Below, piece after piece: positions 1 to 9,733 of a stretch of DNA of 64,000 bases. The first letter of the stretch is position 1, and each line of letters opens with the position of its first letter. The notes under the pieces were generated by a model. That model was not told the origin of the DNA, did no database searches, and saw only the letters and a list, made by a program, of their open reading frames with translations. The stretch covers positions 28,833,214 to 28,897,213 of the forward strand of contig OX388313.1 of assembly GCA_947579605.1 (NCBI GenBank). The letters are read 5' to 3'. This stretch comes from Athripsodes cinereus (lineage: Eukaryota; Arthropoda; Insecta; Trichoptera; Leptoceridae). A program made the position numbers and the translations under genes.

Positions 1-150
1 CACAGGCGTCCCTCTTTCACAATACATCGTTCATATGACAACGACATCAGAGCGCAGGGAACGTCGTGGGAAGAGGTGACGCGATCGGCACAGAGACGCT
101 CTGAACGGAGGAGGCTGGTTTCTGCTCTATGCACCCTAGAAGAGCATTGA
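1..150 (+). pseudogene. RTE-like LINE, extreme C-terminal fragment
   Basis: An open frame runs from the window edge to a TGA at 148-150. It reads as the last ~49 residues of an RTE-type endonuclease/reverse transcriptase, with the words SYDNDIRAQG, SWEEV and RRLVSALC. The same ending is seen at 23401-23487 (plus) and 31440-31655 (minus), so this is a recurring 3' terminus and not a host exon. A GATGAT-rich tail follows the stop. The 5' part lies outside the window. The family call rests on the shared C-terminal words; the catalytic RT domain is not visible. Confidence 0.6.
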
Positions 151-437
151 GGACGATGATAATGATGATGATGTCCAGCAGTGGAAAGAAGAGAAAGACA
201 CAAAGACACAAAAAATATGAAATATAAAAAGTCTGTGGGAGTCTGATACAATTGTATGTATTGCTTCACATAGCAAATATTTAAATTGAGAAAGTTATTT
301 TTAGTTATATACATTCATGTATCTATTTTAAGCCGATTATTTGTAGGTAGATATACTATTTAGTCCAGATTAAAATTATAATTGATGCGTAGTAATAAAT
401 CATGAGAAATCAATATTGATTTGACTCACGTACAAGC

Positions 438-560
438 ATGGGTGTACCCAGGATGGGGGGGGGCAAGGGGGGTAATAATAGGATATAGTAGGAAAACAGG
501 CCAAATTGGTAATAAAGTATTGAAAACTGGTATCGAAGTGGGAACCTGCCCCCCCCCTAG
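438..560. repeat. Short element capped by G and C runs
   Basis: The segment opens with GGGTGTACCCAGG followed by a run of nine G, and closes with a run of nine C followed by CTA. A similar G-run/C-run pair is found at 52641-52705, and a lone TTGCCCCCCTAG at 804-816. The caps are inverted with respect to each other, as expected for terminal inverted repeats of a small non-autonomous DNA element. Target duplications are not clear. Confidence 0.35.
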
Positions 561-844
561 AAGTCGGACTTATACAAAAGGTATAAGTATTTAAATTTCT
601 GAAGAAAAACGAGGAAATTATGAAATATTTATAATTCCTATACTAAATTGACAATTCAACGACGACAGTCTAAAGAGAATGAGTGCATATTTGATAATTA
701 TAAAAAAAATCAAAAACAGTGTCAGTCGATATTTTTTTAACTTATTTATTCCAAAATAGTACATAAATACAATCAAACATAAAGAACAACCTTATGGAAT
801 ATATTGCCCCCCTAGACTAAAATCTGTTCTGCAGCGTTACTCTC

Positions 845-1031
845 GACAAAATCTAAACATGATCTTAATCTAGTCTTGATCTTGATCATACGACGCACAA
901 AGGGACTACGGTCAAAAACACCGCGTTACCGCTACTGCGCGATCGTTATGCGTGCATTTTTGGCCAATAGTCACTTCGTGCGTCGTATGATCAATATCAA
1001 GACTAGATTAAGATCATGTTTAGATTTTGTC
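845..1031. mobile_element. Foldback (MITE-like) element, ~80-bp arms
   Basis: The left arm from 845 (GACAAAATCTAAACATGATC) pairs with the right arm ending at 1031 over about 80 bp, with a few mismatches and a short GC-richer centre. Weaker pairing extends outward to about 831 and 1046 (CAGC...GCTG). No transposase is encoded. The 90-residue frame at 876-1148 runs through both arms and is not a gene. The superfamily is not determined. Confidence 0.7.
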
Positions 1032-1271
1032 AAGATTAACCCTGCTGGAGTAAAGACAATATTAACATCGCAACAGTGTTACTCAGTAACCTATCATTCG
1101 ACCGAAACGTCAGAGACACGCCCCTTCGGGGGAAGGCGATTATATTAAAAACGCAGTAAAAAAACTCTGTCTTGCATAAATAAATAAATTAACATTTGTT
1201 TGGACGAAATTTTTCATAGCAATGAGTTCAGTTACATAATGAGTGTGACGAAAATCCTTGAACGTTTCCAG

Positions 1272-1340
1272 AGTAAAACATGCTTAAACTAGCCAAAGCC
1301 AATCCGTTAGCATTGGAGAATCCCACACTCTCTCCGACAT
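1272..1340 (+). repeat. Dispersed repeat with CCGTTAGCAT core, diverged copy
   Basis: This is the weakest of four copies of an unnamed repeat. It shares the order AAACTAGCC, then AAGCCAATCCGTTAGCAT, then ACTCTCTCC with 10806-10915 and 54556-54662. No coding potential or terminal repeat is visible. Confidence 0.4.
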
Positions 1341-1612
1341 AGGGATTTTTATTATAAAATATAAATATATAATAGTTGTAACAAACAAAAAAATTTAAAA
1401 TGCTGTCCCTCCCTACAGAAAATTCTGGCTACGCCTATGTGTGAAGTGCATATGCATACAAACCTCTTAAGAGCACTCGATGCGAATGCAAGACTCATAT
1501 TAATTAATGCATGCATGTCAGATGTGCAGGCCAAACATATATATCTATGGCTAAGAAATTTACATTTGAATTTATAGAACCAAAATGCCATTAGCATTAA
1601 AAAAAACTCACT
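1341..1612. other. No recognised gene
   Basis: AT-rich. Near 1420-1440 the sequence TTCTGGCTACGCCTATG resembles the end of a small DNA-element copy, but no partner end was found. The 81-residue minus-strand frame here has no recognisable content. Confidence 0.4.
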
Positions 1613-1710
1613 TTCCTTACCTTACGGGATAGACAGAAAGGATCAAGAGCCTCTTACTCCTATCGTCTAACATACTTTTCGCTTCCGTCACTGTCATACA
1701 ATTCCAATAA
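1613..1710 (-). pseudogene. RTE-like LINE 3' terminus (family b)
   Basis: Read on the minus strand, this matches the last ~100 bp of the RTE-like copy at 57247-57477: a GACAGTGACGGAAGCGAAA motif, then GATAGGAGTAAG and TCCTTTCTGTCTATCCC. It is the short, 5'-truncated end of the same family as 6515-7090 and 44471-44690. Only the extreme end is left, so no function remains. Confidence 0.6.
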
Positions 1711-2337
1711 CAATTTTATTCTGCGGAGACTAATCTATTATAAAATTGAGACTGCACTCTACCGGCGCTCTTAAGATGATATATGATCTGAAGATTGCTG
1801 AATGATTTATTAATTATAAAATTAATTTCTTGATAAATAATAAAAAAACAGGAAGTTGGTTTTCTATTTTCTCACATTTTTTTAAGAATTTTTTATTTCT
1901 AATTTTTTTATGAATTTTCTGTTCAGGCTGGGCTTGCCCAGAGTGAAAACTCCAGACACGGCACTGGTTTAAAAGTCATAAAAATATTGTGCATATTGTA
2001 GGTATTTTGTTTATTTTCAAAAGGTGCTATGCAGTCATTGAAATTACCAGTTCTGCATGGAAATATCACACGCGTAGTTCCAATCATACTTTGGTAAAGA
2101 ACGCAGATCACTACACAACATTGCGAACGTAACAAAGTTGTCTTTTCTTCGAATTTCGATCAATATAATATATGTATGTATGTTATCATTTTTGTTGTTG
2201 TGTTACTCAGCGGTAACGGTGTGGCATGAGTCCCAATCCAGTATAGGTACTCGTAATTATATCGTCATTTTGACGTCATAATATATTGATTTTAATGTAG
2301 ATATTTAATATCATACAGATTGTCCTCAATAATCTGA
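1711..2337. other. No recognised gene
   Basis: AT-rich filler up to the TGA at 2335-2337, where the RTE fragment begins. I see no repeat boundary that I can place. Confidence 0.4.
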
Positions 2338-2796
2338 ACTTTAAACGTAAGGAAGAACCTTACTAAAGCCTTTGTATGGAGCATTCTGCTTTATGGTTGT
2401 GAGACATGGACCATCAGCAAGAGTGAAAGCGGACGGTTGGCGGCCTTTGAGATGTGGTGCTACAGACGCATGCTCAAGATCCATTGGTCGGAGCACGTCG
2501 AAAATGAAGAAGTATTAACCAGGGTAGGCGAAAAAAGGCAACTCCTTAAGAGAATCAGCCAACAACGAGCTAACTGGATTGGCCACAACATCAGGCATCC
2601 AGGACTACTCATCGCCATCGCAGAGGGTAAGACCGAGGGGACAAATGGCAGAGGCCGACCAAGAGAAGCATATATGGACCAACTGAAGAGAGACATGAAC
2701 TGTGGCTCATACGTAGGGCTAAAAAGACTGGCTGAGAATAGAGACGAATGGAGAAGAAAAACCAAACTCGTTGCAGACCAATCCAGTGGATTGTAA
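2338..2796 (+). pseudogene. RTE-like LINE reverse transcriptase, C-terminal end (family a)
   Basis: The open frame runs from just after a TGA at 2335-2337 to the TAA-linked end at 2796, about 153 codons. Its residues match the C-terminal third of RTE-type endonuclease/reverse transcriptases: LLYGCETWT, AFEMWCYRRMLKI, WIGHNIRHPGL, GRGRPREAYMDQLKR, then EWRRKTKLVADQSSGL before the stop. The catalytic endonuclease and RT motifs lie upstream and are missing, so this is a 5'-truncated dead copy. A second copy of the same family is split into 8870-9018 and 8167-8303 by a later insertion. It was probably mobilised by target-primed reverse transcription, as is usual for RTE elements. Confidence 0.75.
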
Positions 2797-2929
2797 CTCA
2801 TTATATATATAACTTCCAATGGAAAAGATGAATACTTCTAAATGTGCAGAAAGAAGCTTTGCAGACGCCCCGTTTATTACATAACACGCCAGCTGTCCAA
2901 TCTGTTTCAACAAAAAATTAAACGTTCAT

Positions 2930-3060
2930 GATGGGTGGCCAACCTTACGCTGAATTTGACATGTAACTATTTTTTATTTTTCGAACATCTGCCTTTTAAA
3001 TGACACTCGAAAACATACCTACTTAAAAAATGGGAGACCAATTTTTGCCGGGTGCCCCAC
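2930..3060 (-). repeat. (TAG)n-tailed repeat, 5' half only
   Basis: Read on the minus strand, it holds the 5' half of the abundant (TAG)n-tailed repeat: the GGTCTCCCA word, the CGAGTGTC word and the rest up to the CACCCATC word. The 3' half with the tail is absent here and is found intact in the next copy at 3297-3550. Confidence 0.6.
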
Positions 3061-3296
3061 GGTTCGTTCAAAAATACTTTATCAAATTTAACAAATTTTG
3101 TTATCATTATTCTACTCGTATTTCATTTTTTTCCTTTGTATACCTATCTTATTTTTCATTTCTTAATGCGTGTTATTCTAATTTAATGTGCTATCAGTAA
3201 GTGGACAAATGTTGCTAAATAATTGTATGTGTTATATTTGTAAAAAGTATGTTGACATGCCAAATAAAATTATATAAAATTAAAAAAAAAAAAAAC

Positions 3297-3550
3297 CTAC
3301 TACTACTACTATACCATCACGGCATATCCCACAAGTGGGGTAGCCAGCAGATCAGCTACATGTAAGAAACATGCAAACTGTCCTCTTCGTGCCAATATAA
3401 AATCAAGACATTCAGGATGGGTGGCAAACCTCATCGCTGAATTTAATATGTACAATGTCTTTAATTTATTCGAACACCTGCCTTTTACAGGACACTCGAA
3501 AACTTACGCAGAAGAGTGGGAGACCAATTCTTTACCGGGTGCTCCACGGG
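3297..3550 (-). repeat. (TAG)n-tailed repeat, near-complete copy
   Basis: This is the best reference copy of a repeat found about 17 times in the window. On the minus strand it runs from CCCGTGGAGCACCCGG through GGTCTCCCACTCTTCTG, TGTAAAAGGCAGGTGTTCG, TTCAGCGATGAGG and CCACCCATCCTGAATG, then CTGGCTACCCCACTTGTGG and GATATGCCGTGATGGTATAG, to a (TAG)n tail. Copies share the 3' end and vary in where they start. That is the pattern of a 3'-primed retroelement, either a LINE 3' UTR or a SINE. No pol III boxes or protein were found in it. Confidence 0.7.
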
Positions 3551-4231
3551 ATACAAAAACCTCCCTATACATTATTTATTATGAAGACAGTCATACCAAC
3601 TTTAAGTGTTTTATTTTCATATACGTAAATACTTTGCATATTGATTGAGTAATTATTTATATTTATTAGTAATAATTACAAATGATTAAATCTTCAATAC
3701 GAAGAGGAAAATCCGATAAACACATTGCGTCGGTAATTCTTCGTCATAATGAATAACTTGCAACGTATTTTAATATAGTCATGTTAAACGGCGCCAAAGC
3801 TATATCATTAATTAATTCAACCATTATTCTGGCTTCCCTGTTCTGTGTTAGTTCAAACAGCTCCTGCACTTTCTGAATTCCTGTCTATTCTCTAATATTT
3901 CTCATCAACTAAGGCATATTTTTTTGTAATTGAAGACTGCATTATTTTCTTGTTCATGTTGATTGTAAAAGAAAAGAAAGCCGTTTATTTCATGGATAAA
4001 TAAATAAATAAATTACATAATATTGATTGTCCAGTTCTTTAGCTCAACAACTAGAAAAATTCAAAAGTTTGATGTCATTGGTAATACATACAATCAACGC
4101 TACTCTTTCATTTCCACAAACAAATAACTATAAAAAATACACAAATTCCTTTATATGTTAAATATTAAGTTATTGAATAAAAATTGATGTATCTTTTTCA
4201 ATTGCACAAATAAATCGCACAATTGCACAAA
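3551..4231. other. No recognised gene
   Basis: AT-rich sequence without a frame or repeat that I can assign. Short AAATAAATAAATAAAT runs occur near 4000. Confidence 0.4.
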
Positions 4232-4405
4232 GTCGGTAGCCTGGAGGTAGAGTCTCGGCCTCTTGAACAAAGGGTCCGCGGTTCGATCCCAGGTGCCGGC
4301 AAACTCCCCTTTCACGACACAAGCTTTTAGCTTACTGTGGAAGGTGTATAAAGTTGTATTTGGGTTTATAACAAAACCCAGATATATCTTTCTTAAAAAA
4401 AATAA
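4232..4405 (+). mobile_element. SINE-B, tRNA-derived, full head
   Basis: The tRNA-like head has an A-box region at TAGCCTGGAGGTAGAG and a B box at GGTTCGATCCC. It is followed by the family-specific body (CCGGCAAACTCCCCTTTCAC, ACAAGCTTTTAGCTTACTG, GGGTTTATAACAAAACCC) and an A-rich tail. The spacing of the boxes fits an internal RNA polymerase III promoter. Other copies are at 14073-14236, 29912-30050, 42338-42470 and 61461-61580, all minus. This is not a tRNA gene, because the acceptor and anticodon stems do not form. Confidence 0.8.
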
Positions 4406-4676
4406 ATAAAATATTCTAATTGTTCAATGACAACGTATGTATTTAATAATAGCGCGACTATTGTATAATCTTTTTCACTTTCTGTTGTGTTTTGAAAGCT
4501 TGATATAAATATTTATTTATGGGACTGAACATTCTATATATAAAGACAATAATTATGGATCGGCTCACTTAAAATCAAATGTTGCGCTTTACACACTTTC
4601 AAATACCTACTAAAAATATTGGCACATTTTATATAATATTTTTACTATCGATAATAATGATAACGGATGACTTCTT

Positions 4677-4868
4677 AGGCGCCGTTTGATGGAGTATCCA
4701 TCTCAAAGATGCGGGAAACTGTTGGAAGAGTGACGTCTTCAGTTTGTTCCTGAACGTTTTAACTGATTGATTCTTCCAGAGATCATTGGAATGTCGATTC
4801 CAAGTCCCGCGACACTAAAAGTTCTGTCGTACTTGTTAGCTCTTTTGATCTCATCGACCATATCGGTG
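4677..4868 (-). pseudogene. CR1/L2-like LINE, C-terminal tail
   Basis: The minus strand reads IKRANKYDRTFSVAG in one frame and then, after a shift, VKTFRNKLKTSLFQQFPASL in another. This is the common C-terminal tail of CR1/L2-like LINE ORF2 proteins, where a DRxFSVAGxxxWN block precedes FRxKLKTxLF. At least one frameshift breaks it. Sister copies of the tail lie at 9842-9990, 58250-58450 and 60062-60500. The clade assignment is approximate, since only the tail is present. Confidence 0.6.
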
Positions 4869-5469
4869 GATGTTTTTGCTGTGCGTAAGGGTCTACTTGC
4901 AGATATTTTGAAAACGCAGAGCTAGAAAGTGATTGAGGTGGGATATTGTCCAGCCCGTATAGACCATTTGGCAGAGTTTGTATTGGACCATTTCACCCAC
5001 TCCAATGCAACTTTTCTAGCAAAAGTGTTCGTTCGGATCGAGTTCTGGAATTGAATATCCTTTATTCCTATTAACATACACCAAAGGATTACCAAGGCCA
5101 GTATTAATTCAGCAAACAATAATAATATAGTCCATCTTTAGGAATCATTATTTATCTATTTATTTATCGTGTGGTTTCAGTGGCATTGATTACCGAGAAT
5201 TATCATTATTTATGCCAAATTATGATTAATTATTAGGTAACTAATATAACCAGTTTCATATCTAACGCCATTACTCACTGATTCCAAGAGGAAATAAATT
5301 ATAAATCTATCCATATATCTAAAGTTTAAATCGGAAATCGGTCCTTTCGGGAATACAGGATGAAAAAAAAATATTCTTCAACAATGGAGTCCCCCCTTCT
5401 TGCAACATTTCTAATACTCTAACTCTTAACATTTTTGTAAACAAAATCGATGAATTTACATATATTCAC
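4869..5469. other. No recognised gene
   Basis: AT-rich, with no assignable feature. The minus-strand frame at 4922-5119 has no recognisable domain. Confidence 0.35.
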
Positions 5470-5722
5470 ACCATTAAATTTTATCCCGCAAGTGGGGTGG
5501 ATACTAAACTAACAACATAAAATAAGCATGTCTTCATTATACCAATAATTAATTATATGCTACAACTCGATAAGGCGAGTATCGTGAGCTCTGAAGGTTC
5601 AAGGTGGATCCGACTGTGCTGCATCCACTCTGCTATGCCATCTCAGATGACTAAATAGACCAATCAATAAATGAAGGCATACAAGATGGGTGTAATACCT
5701 CATCGCTGAACTGAAAATATGA
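5470..5722 (-). repeat. (TAG)n-tailed repeat, diverged and interrupted
   Basis: TTATCCCGCAAGTGGGGTGG (5478-5500) matches the 3' half of the (TAG)n repeat, and ATACCTCATCGCTGAACTG (near 5695-5713) matches the middle. About 130 bp of unrelated sequence separates the two pieces. The whole is an old copy. Confidence 0.5.
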
Positions 5723-6326
5723 AATGTCTTTTTTTAACAAAACTTTTACAAAATACTCTTAAACCTACAAAAAAATCAGGGCTTCCACTGAAATATATGT
5801 TTTGTAAAAAAGAACAAATCTAATTTATTAATATTTTGTCAAAATGGCGGGTTATTTTTGGCTTCAATTTTATACATTTAGATTCTTATTTAAGTATTTT
5901 ATGATATTAAAAAATATTTAAACTTGTTGATGTTAAAGTATTGTGTTTTGTAGACCACACGCTGTGCATAATAATCGCGGTTTATATATCATATTTTAAT
6001 TTAATAAATTAAATATTGTTTATACAAAATATTACAACATCATTTTTCTCAGATAAATGATCTTATATATTTTTTAGAAACACTAATGTATTTAATCAAC
6101 AAAATATCACAAACAAAATTAAATCCAAAAACTGGTATAAATTGACTTCACAAAAAAGGAGATGAAACTTCTGAAGTAATTATGAAGTAAAACTATTATG
6201 AATTCACATAATTGTTTCAAATTTTAATCAAATTTGTGACAATTGCAAGTGCATTAAAAATTTTAAATTAAAAATAGTTAAATTAAAATATATAAAAATT
6301 AGATAATCACAATTAATAAAACTCAA
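5723..6326. other. No recognised gene
   Basis: Very AT-rich sequence without frames or repeats that I can assign. Confidence 0.35.
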
Positions 6327-6396
6327 AATGCGCCCTTGTGATGGTTCGTATCACAAAACGGCGCTAAATAAATTGTATAGATTATTATTATTATTA
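6327..6396 (+). mobile_element. LINE 3' UTR stub with (ATT)n tail
   Basis: GCGCCCTTGTGATGG, CACAAAACGGCGC and a run of ATT triplets at 6384-6396 match the 3' UTR that follows the LINE frame at 59531-59638, where the same order ends in TTATTATTATTATT. It is a severely 5'-truncated insertion with no coding sequence. Confidence 0.6.
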
Positions 6397-6514
6397 AAAT
6401 CTTAATCTATGAAGTATGCCAAATTTCCAAATTGTTGTTTTCAAAAATAAATCATTGCTCGTCATCAGAAGAACTAAATATCAAACAAAAGTGCTAAAAA
6501 GTACCTACTGAAAA

Positions 6515-7090
6515 CCCTCGATTCCTTCTATCTTTGCATACATCTTTCGCTTCCATCACTGTCATACAATTCCTCATGCATGCTCTCCTGTTTAATGTGC
6601 TCAACACGTGACCGTCCTGTAGGATTTGATTTAAATGATCTTGCCATTAAATCCTCGGACGTCCACGTCTCCGAGCACCATTCCTCTCAGCCAAATATAT
6701 CTTCTTAGTCATTCTGTCCTCATTCATTCTTTCCACGTGCCCAAACCATCTTAACTTATTTACATTCATCCTTGTTTTTACACCAACTTTCATTCCACAT
6801 TCCTTTCGTATATCACTGTTACGCACATGATCTCTCAGACTTTTACCACACATCCTTCTCAACGACCTCATTTCAACTGCATTCATGCCACTTTCATCCT
6901 TCTTTAACCATGTCCACGTCTCACTTGCATACATAAGTGTTGGCACTAAGATAGCAGAGTGCACCAACCTTTTAGCTGTGGTAGAGATGTTTCTATTTGC
7001 AATTATTGGTCTGATTGCACCATTTACCTTATTGCCAGCAGCTTTTATCCTTTCAATATCGCTTTCACACTTCCCATCTCTCGTGAACAA
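6515..7090 (-). pseudogene. RTE-like LINE reverse transcriptase, C-terminal end (family b)
   Basis: On the minus strand a 147-codon frame (7090 to 6647) reads through the C-terminal region of an RTE-type reverse transcriptase: LMYASETWTWLKKDESGMNA, MRSLRRMCGKSLRDHVRN, KLRWFGHVERM and ERNGARRRGRPRI. One in-frame TAA follows, where the sister copy at 57247 has AAA (Lys). The frame then continues with WQDHLNQILQDGHVLS down to about 6515. Apart from that stop the piece is well preserved, so it is among the younger RTE insertions here. The catalytic domains are missing. Relatives lie at 1613-1710, 17100-17712, 17756-17858, 22320-22565, 44471-44690, 57247-57477 and 57950-58115. Confidence 0.78.
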
Positions 7091-7536
7091 ACTAAAAAAA
7101 TATATTGATAAAAATCTGATTTACATTTGATTGCTACGTAGTTTTTTGACAGTCACATCCCTAGCATCCATTTGCTTTGTTTTCAAATATCTTAAGTAAA
7201 AAATGCACTACATTTTGGCCGCAATATTATGATATAACAATTCACATTGCATTCAAAAGACTATATTTCTCTATTGTTTGTATACTACCTACTTTCGTAG
7301 TCTACAGCAGGTTTTGAATCCGAGCCAAAGTTTCTTCAATTCGCAGATAGGTATTTCTGCTTATGTAGCATTGCATAAGTTCATATTAAAGCCTTACGTC
7401 TATTGCCAAGACGTTAAATTAAGCTGTCACAAAGCTTCTACGCAGAATTAGGAAACAATGAAAGCTTTGACTACCTATTTTATGTTTGCATTCCTTATTG
7501 TTCTATTGATATTTCTACTACTGCTATTGCACATCC
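7091..7536. other. No recognised gene
   Basis: AT-rich flank between the RTE fragment and the hAT-like element. Nothing assignable. Confidence 0.35.
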
Positions 7537-7544
7537 GTTTAAAC

Positions 7545-7927
7545 CAACCATACTCAACCTGTGGCCCGCGGGCCACAGGTTGAGTGCATGCGGCCCGGCA
7601 AGCTTTTTTGTGCGGCCCTAAAAAAATTATCTCAATGTCAAAAATCACACTAATTTGAAATAAACGCTTGGATACATGTTACTTTTGAGTTCTACTTTTT
7701 TCACTATTGTAATTTTTAAGGAACTGTATGCTGATAATGGTGATAAGTACTATTGTTATTCTATTTTAGTTTACAATTTTTAAAATCTCAAATTGTTTTC
7801 CAAAAAATTGGTGGAGGGAGGGGGGTTTATGATGATTTTTTTCGTCATACCAGTATAGTGTTGCGGCCCGCGTAGCTTGACAAATATATGTATGTGGCCC
7901 GAAGGCAAAAAAGGTTGAGTATCATTG
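7545..7927. mobile_element. hAT-like non-autonomous DNA transposon
   Basis: The terminal inverted repeats are CAACCATACTCAACCT (7545-7560) and AGGTTGAGTATCATTG (7912-7927), matching at 14 of 16 positions. The flanks GTTTAAAC (7537-7544) and TTTTAAAC (7928-7935) agree at 7 of 8, as expected for the 8-bp duplication made by hAT transposases. Inside are GGCCCGCGGGCC and a GTGGCCCG subterminal motif near both ends. There is no transposase frame, so it would need an enzyme in trans. 20409-20732 is a second element of the same general style. Confidence 0.75.
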
Positions 7928-8104
7928 TTTTAAACTTTCAAAAGTTTGTATTGAACAATACTAAAACTATAATTTTTGTTTATTGAAAAAAGTTTTTCAT
8001 TGTATATGTTACTCAATAACTACGTCTAGGTGCCGAATGCAAGATAAACTGCGAAAAATATTATTGTTTCTTAGCTGTACCTACCTTGGGAGTCTTCGAC
8101 GAAG

Positions 8105-8166
8105 AATTGTATTTCACTCTTTTCTGTAAGTTTTTGAGTTTCCTGTATAAGGCAGGTGTTTGTAAA
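8105..8166 (+). repeat. (TAG)n-tailed repeat, 5' fragment
   Basis: CACTCTTTTCTGTAAG, then TCCTGTATAAGGCAGGTG and GTAAAACATCCC, match the 5' portion of the (TAG)n repeat. The copy stops abruptly where the RTE 3' UTR begins. Confidence 0.5.
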
Positions 8167-8303
8167 ACATCCCGTATAAATTTATTCACAAGTTTAGGTA
8201 GTACTTATAGTGAATCACAATCCATTGGATTGGTCTACAATGAATTTGAATTTTCTTCTCCATTCCTCGCTATTTTCAACTAGTCTCTTTAGTTCTACGT
8301 ACC
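8167..8303 (-). pseudogene. RTE-like LINE (family a), distal piece of a split copy
   Basis: On the minus strand this reads ELKRLVENSEEWRRKFKF followed by VDQSNGL and a stop, the same ending as 2700-2796. The upstream piece of the same copy is at 8870-9018. The two pieces are separated by a 555-bp insertion (8311-8865) flanked by TATGTGC duplications. Confidence 0.7.
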
Positions 8304-8310
8304 TATGTGC

Positions 8311-8865
8311 TAGTTGGAAGGAAGTTGGGTTAGTTGGAAGATATCGCGCTACCGCGATAAACTCGCCCATTGCACAAATTTATTTGTCTGGTTCTGCAAT
8401 GTTTATATTTTAATAATGTTTGTTTTTTTGTGCAATAAAGATTTTTATTTTTATCTCATATCTCATATCTCATTTATTTAACAAAACAATATGAGATTCT
8501 ACATTTTGAACACAATATAAGATTAACAATAAAATTTAAATATAACATTAAATAACAAAAACCATAAAATATTAAAATAAATTTAGGTACCTTTATACAA
8601 AATGTAGAACCCCAACATTATTCGAGTTGATTCTTCCATGATGTTCTTTGAAATAGTACAATCATGGGAGATCACTTACAGAGCTACAGGGACAAAAACC
8701 TTCTTACTATCCTGGTGGACGATAGAAGTACGGCCTTCTGCATGCTGTATTTGAGCCTGTCATCTACTCCCAGTTTTCTGAGATTGTTTGACAGACTCTT
8801 AGGTATTAAACCATTCACAGACAACACTATAGGCACGATGATGGTGGTATTATTTTTATTATTAT
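8311..8865 (-). mobile_element. 5'-truncated RLE (R2/R4-like) LINE insertion with target duplication
   Basis: The inserted block is bounded by identical 7-bp flanks TATGTGC at 8304-8310 and 8866-8872. On the minus strand the first ~180 bp encode the end of a LINE protein (IVPIVLSVNGLIPKSLSNNL, LRKLGVDDRL, MQKAVLLSSTRIVRRFLSL, stop at 8684-8686). This parallels the C-terminus of the larger copy at 25885-27108 (SATGVTPKSL, NNLQKLDLP, IQKSIIINTCNIVKRFL). About 370 bp of 3' UTR follows, ending in the GCGAGTTTATCGC...ATCTTCCAACTA motif seen at other LINE ends here. The 3' UTR is repeated at 38092-38361. Insertion into an RTE copy shows that this lineage is not restricted to rDNA. Confidence 0.75.
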
Positions 8866-8869
8866 TATG

Positions 8870-9018
8870 TGCCACAGTTTATGTCCTTTTTAAGTTGGTC
8901 CATATAGATGTCTCTTGGTCGGCCTCTTCCACTTATGCGTTCGGTCTTGCCCTCCGCGATGGTGATGGACAGGCCTGGGTGCCTGATGTTGTAGCCAATC
9001 CAGTTAGCTCGTTAGTTT
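8870..9018 (-). pseudogene. RTE-like LINE (family a), proximal piece of a split copy
   Basis: On the minus strand it reads LTNWIGYNIRHPGLSITIAE, then GKTERISGRGRPRDIYMDQL and KKDINC. It is collinear with 2566-2705 of the other family-a copy and continues, after the RLE LINE insertion, at 8303. The 118-residue plus-strand frame across this region is an antisense artefact of the two elements. Confidence 0.7.
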
Positions 9019-9021
9019 AGA

Positions 9022-9083
9022 ATTGTCAATCTCACTATCATGAGATTGACAATGTCCTCGAAAGACGAAATATGTTTCTCTCA
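9022..9083. repeat. Short foldback fragment (GAAAGACG family)
   Basis: ATTGTCAATCTCA and TGAGATTGACAAT (9025-9053) form a 13-bp perfect stem, followed by TGTCCTCGAAAGACGAAA. The same words, with fuller arms, make up the small foldbacks at 43361-43443 and, more loosely, 33445-33516. Confidence 0.45.
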
Positions 9084-9733
9084 GTTAAAATCTATTAAGT
9101 AGAAAAACATTTGATTTTTTTATTCAATCCCGTATTTTTATGAAAATGGTATACTTAACGTCTATGAAGAAAAACACATTGATAATTAACCAAATTCACA
9201 CAGAAATGGGAGACATTCACTTTCTTTTCTGTCACGTAAACATTTGTAGGTTTTAGGGAGATTAGTACAGATCATAACTATGAAAATAAAGATAATAAAT
9301 TGGCTTATAAATGGACATAATAGTTACAAGGTAGTAAATGAATTTAATTGTCTATTGTACAAAAACGTGACACTTGTACCACTACTGGTACAGTAGGTAC
9401 AGCAAGAGATTAATGCACCTTGCATAGTTAAGAAAAATGATAAACTTATTCCGCGGAATAAAAATTATTCAGCTTGTTGTCAATCGTAACTGTTCTTCAC
9501 GCCACATAATGGATGGGAGAGATGACGGAATGCAAATTCAATCTGTCATTGCACAAAAGGTAGATTCTTTCGCTGCTTTCACATAAGAAAACAGGAATAA
9601 AAATATACAAAAATCATCAAACCTTAATTATGTTGTTAATAATGTCTTTAAAACTTCAAATCTCTTAGTTCGTAAAAATAAATAAATAAATCTTTAATAA
9701 AAAAACAAAATGAATATATCTGACCAAAGGGCG
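9084..9733. other. No recognised gene
   Basis: AT-rich with no assignable frame or repeat. Confidence 0.35.

Noticed and set aside
876..1148. 90-residue plus-strand frame
   Set aside because: It runs through both arms of a foldback element and has no domain.
8664..9020. 118-residue plus-strand frame
   Set aside because: It is antisense to an RTE fragment and an inserted LINE, both readable on the minus strand, and it spans their junction.
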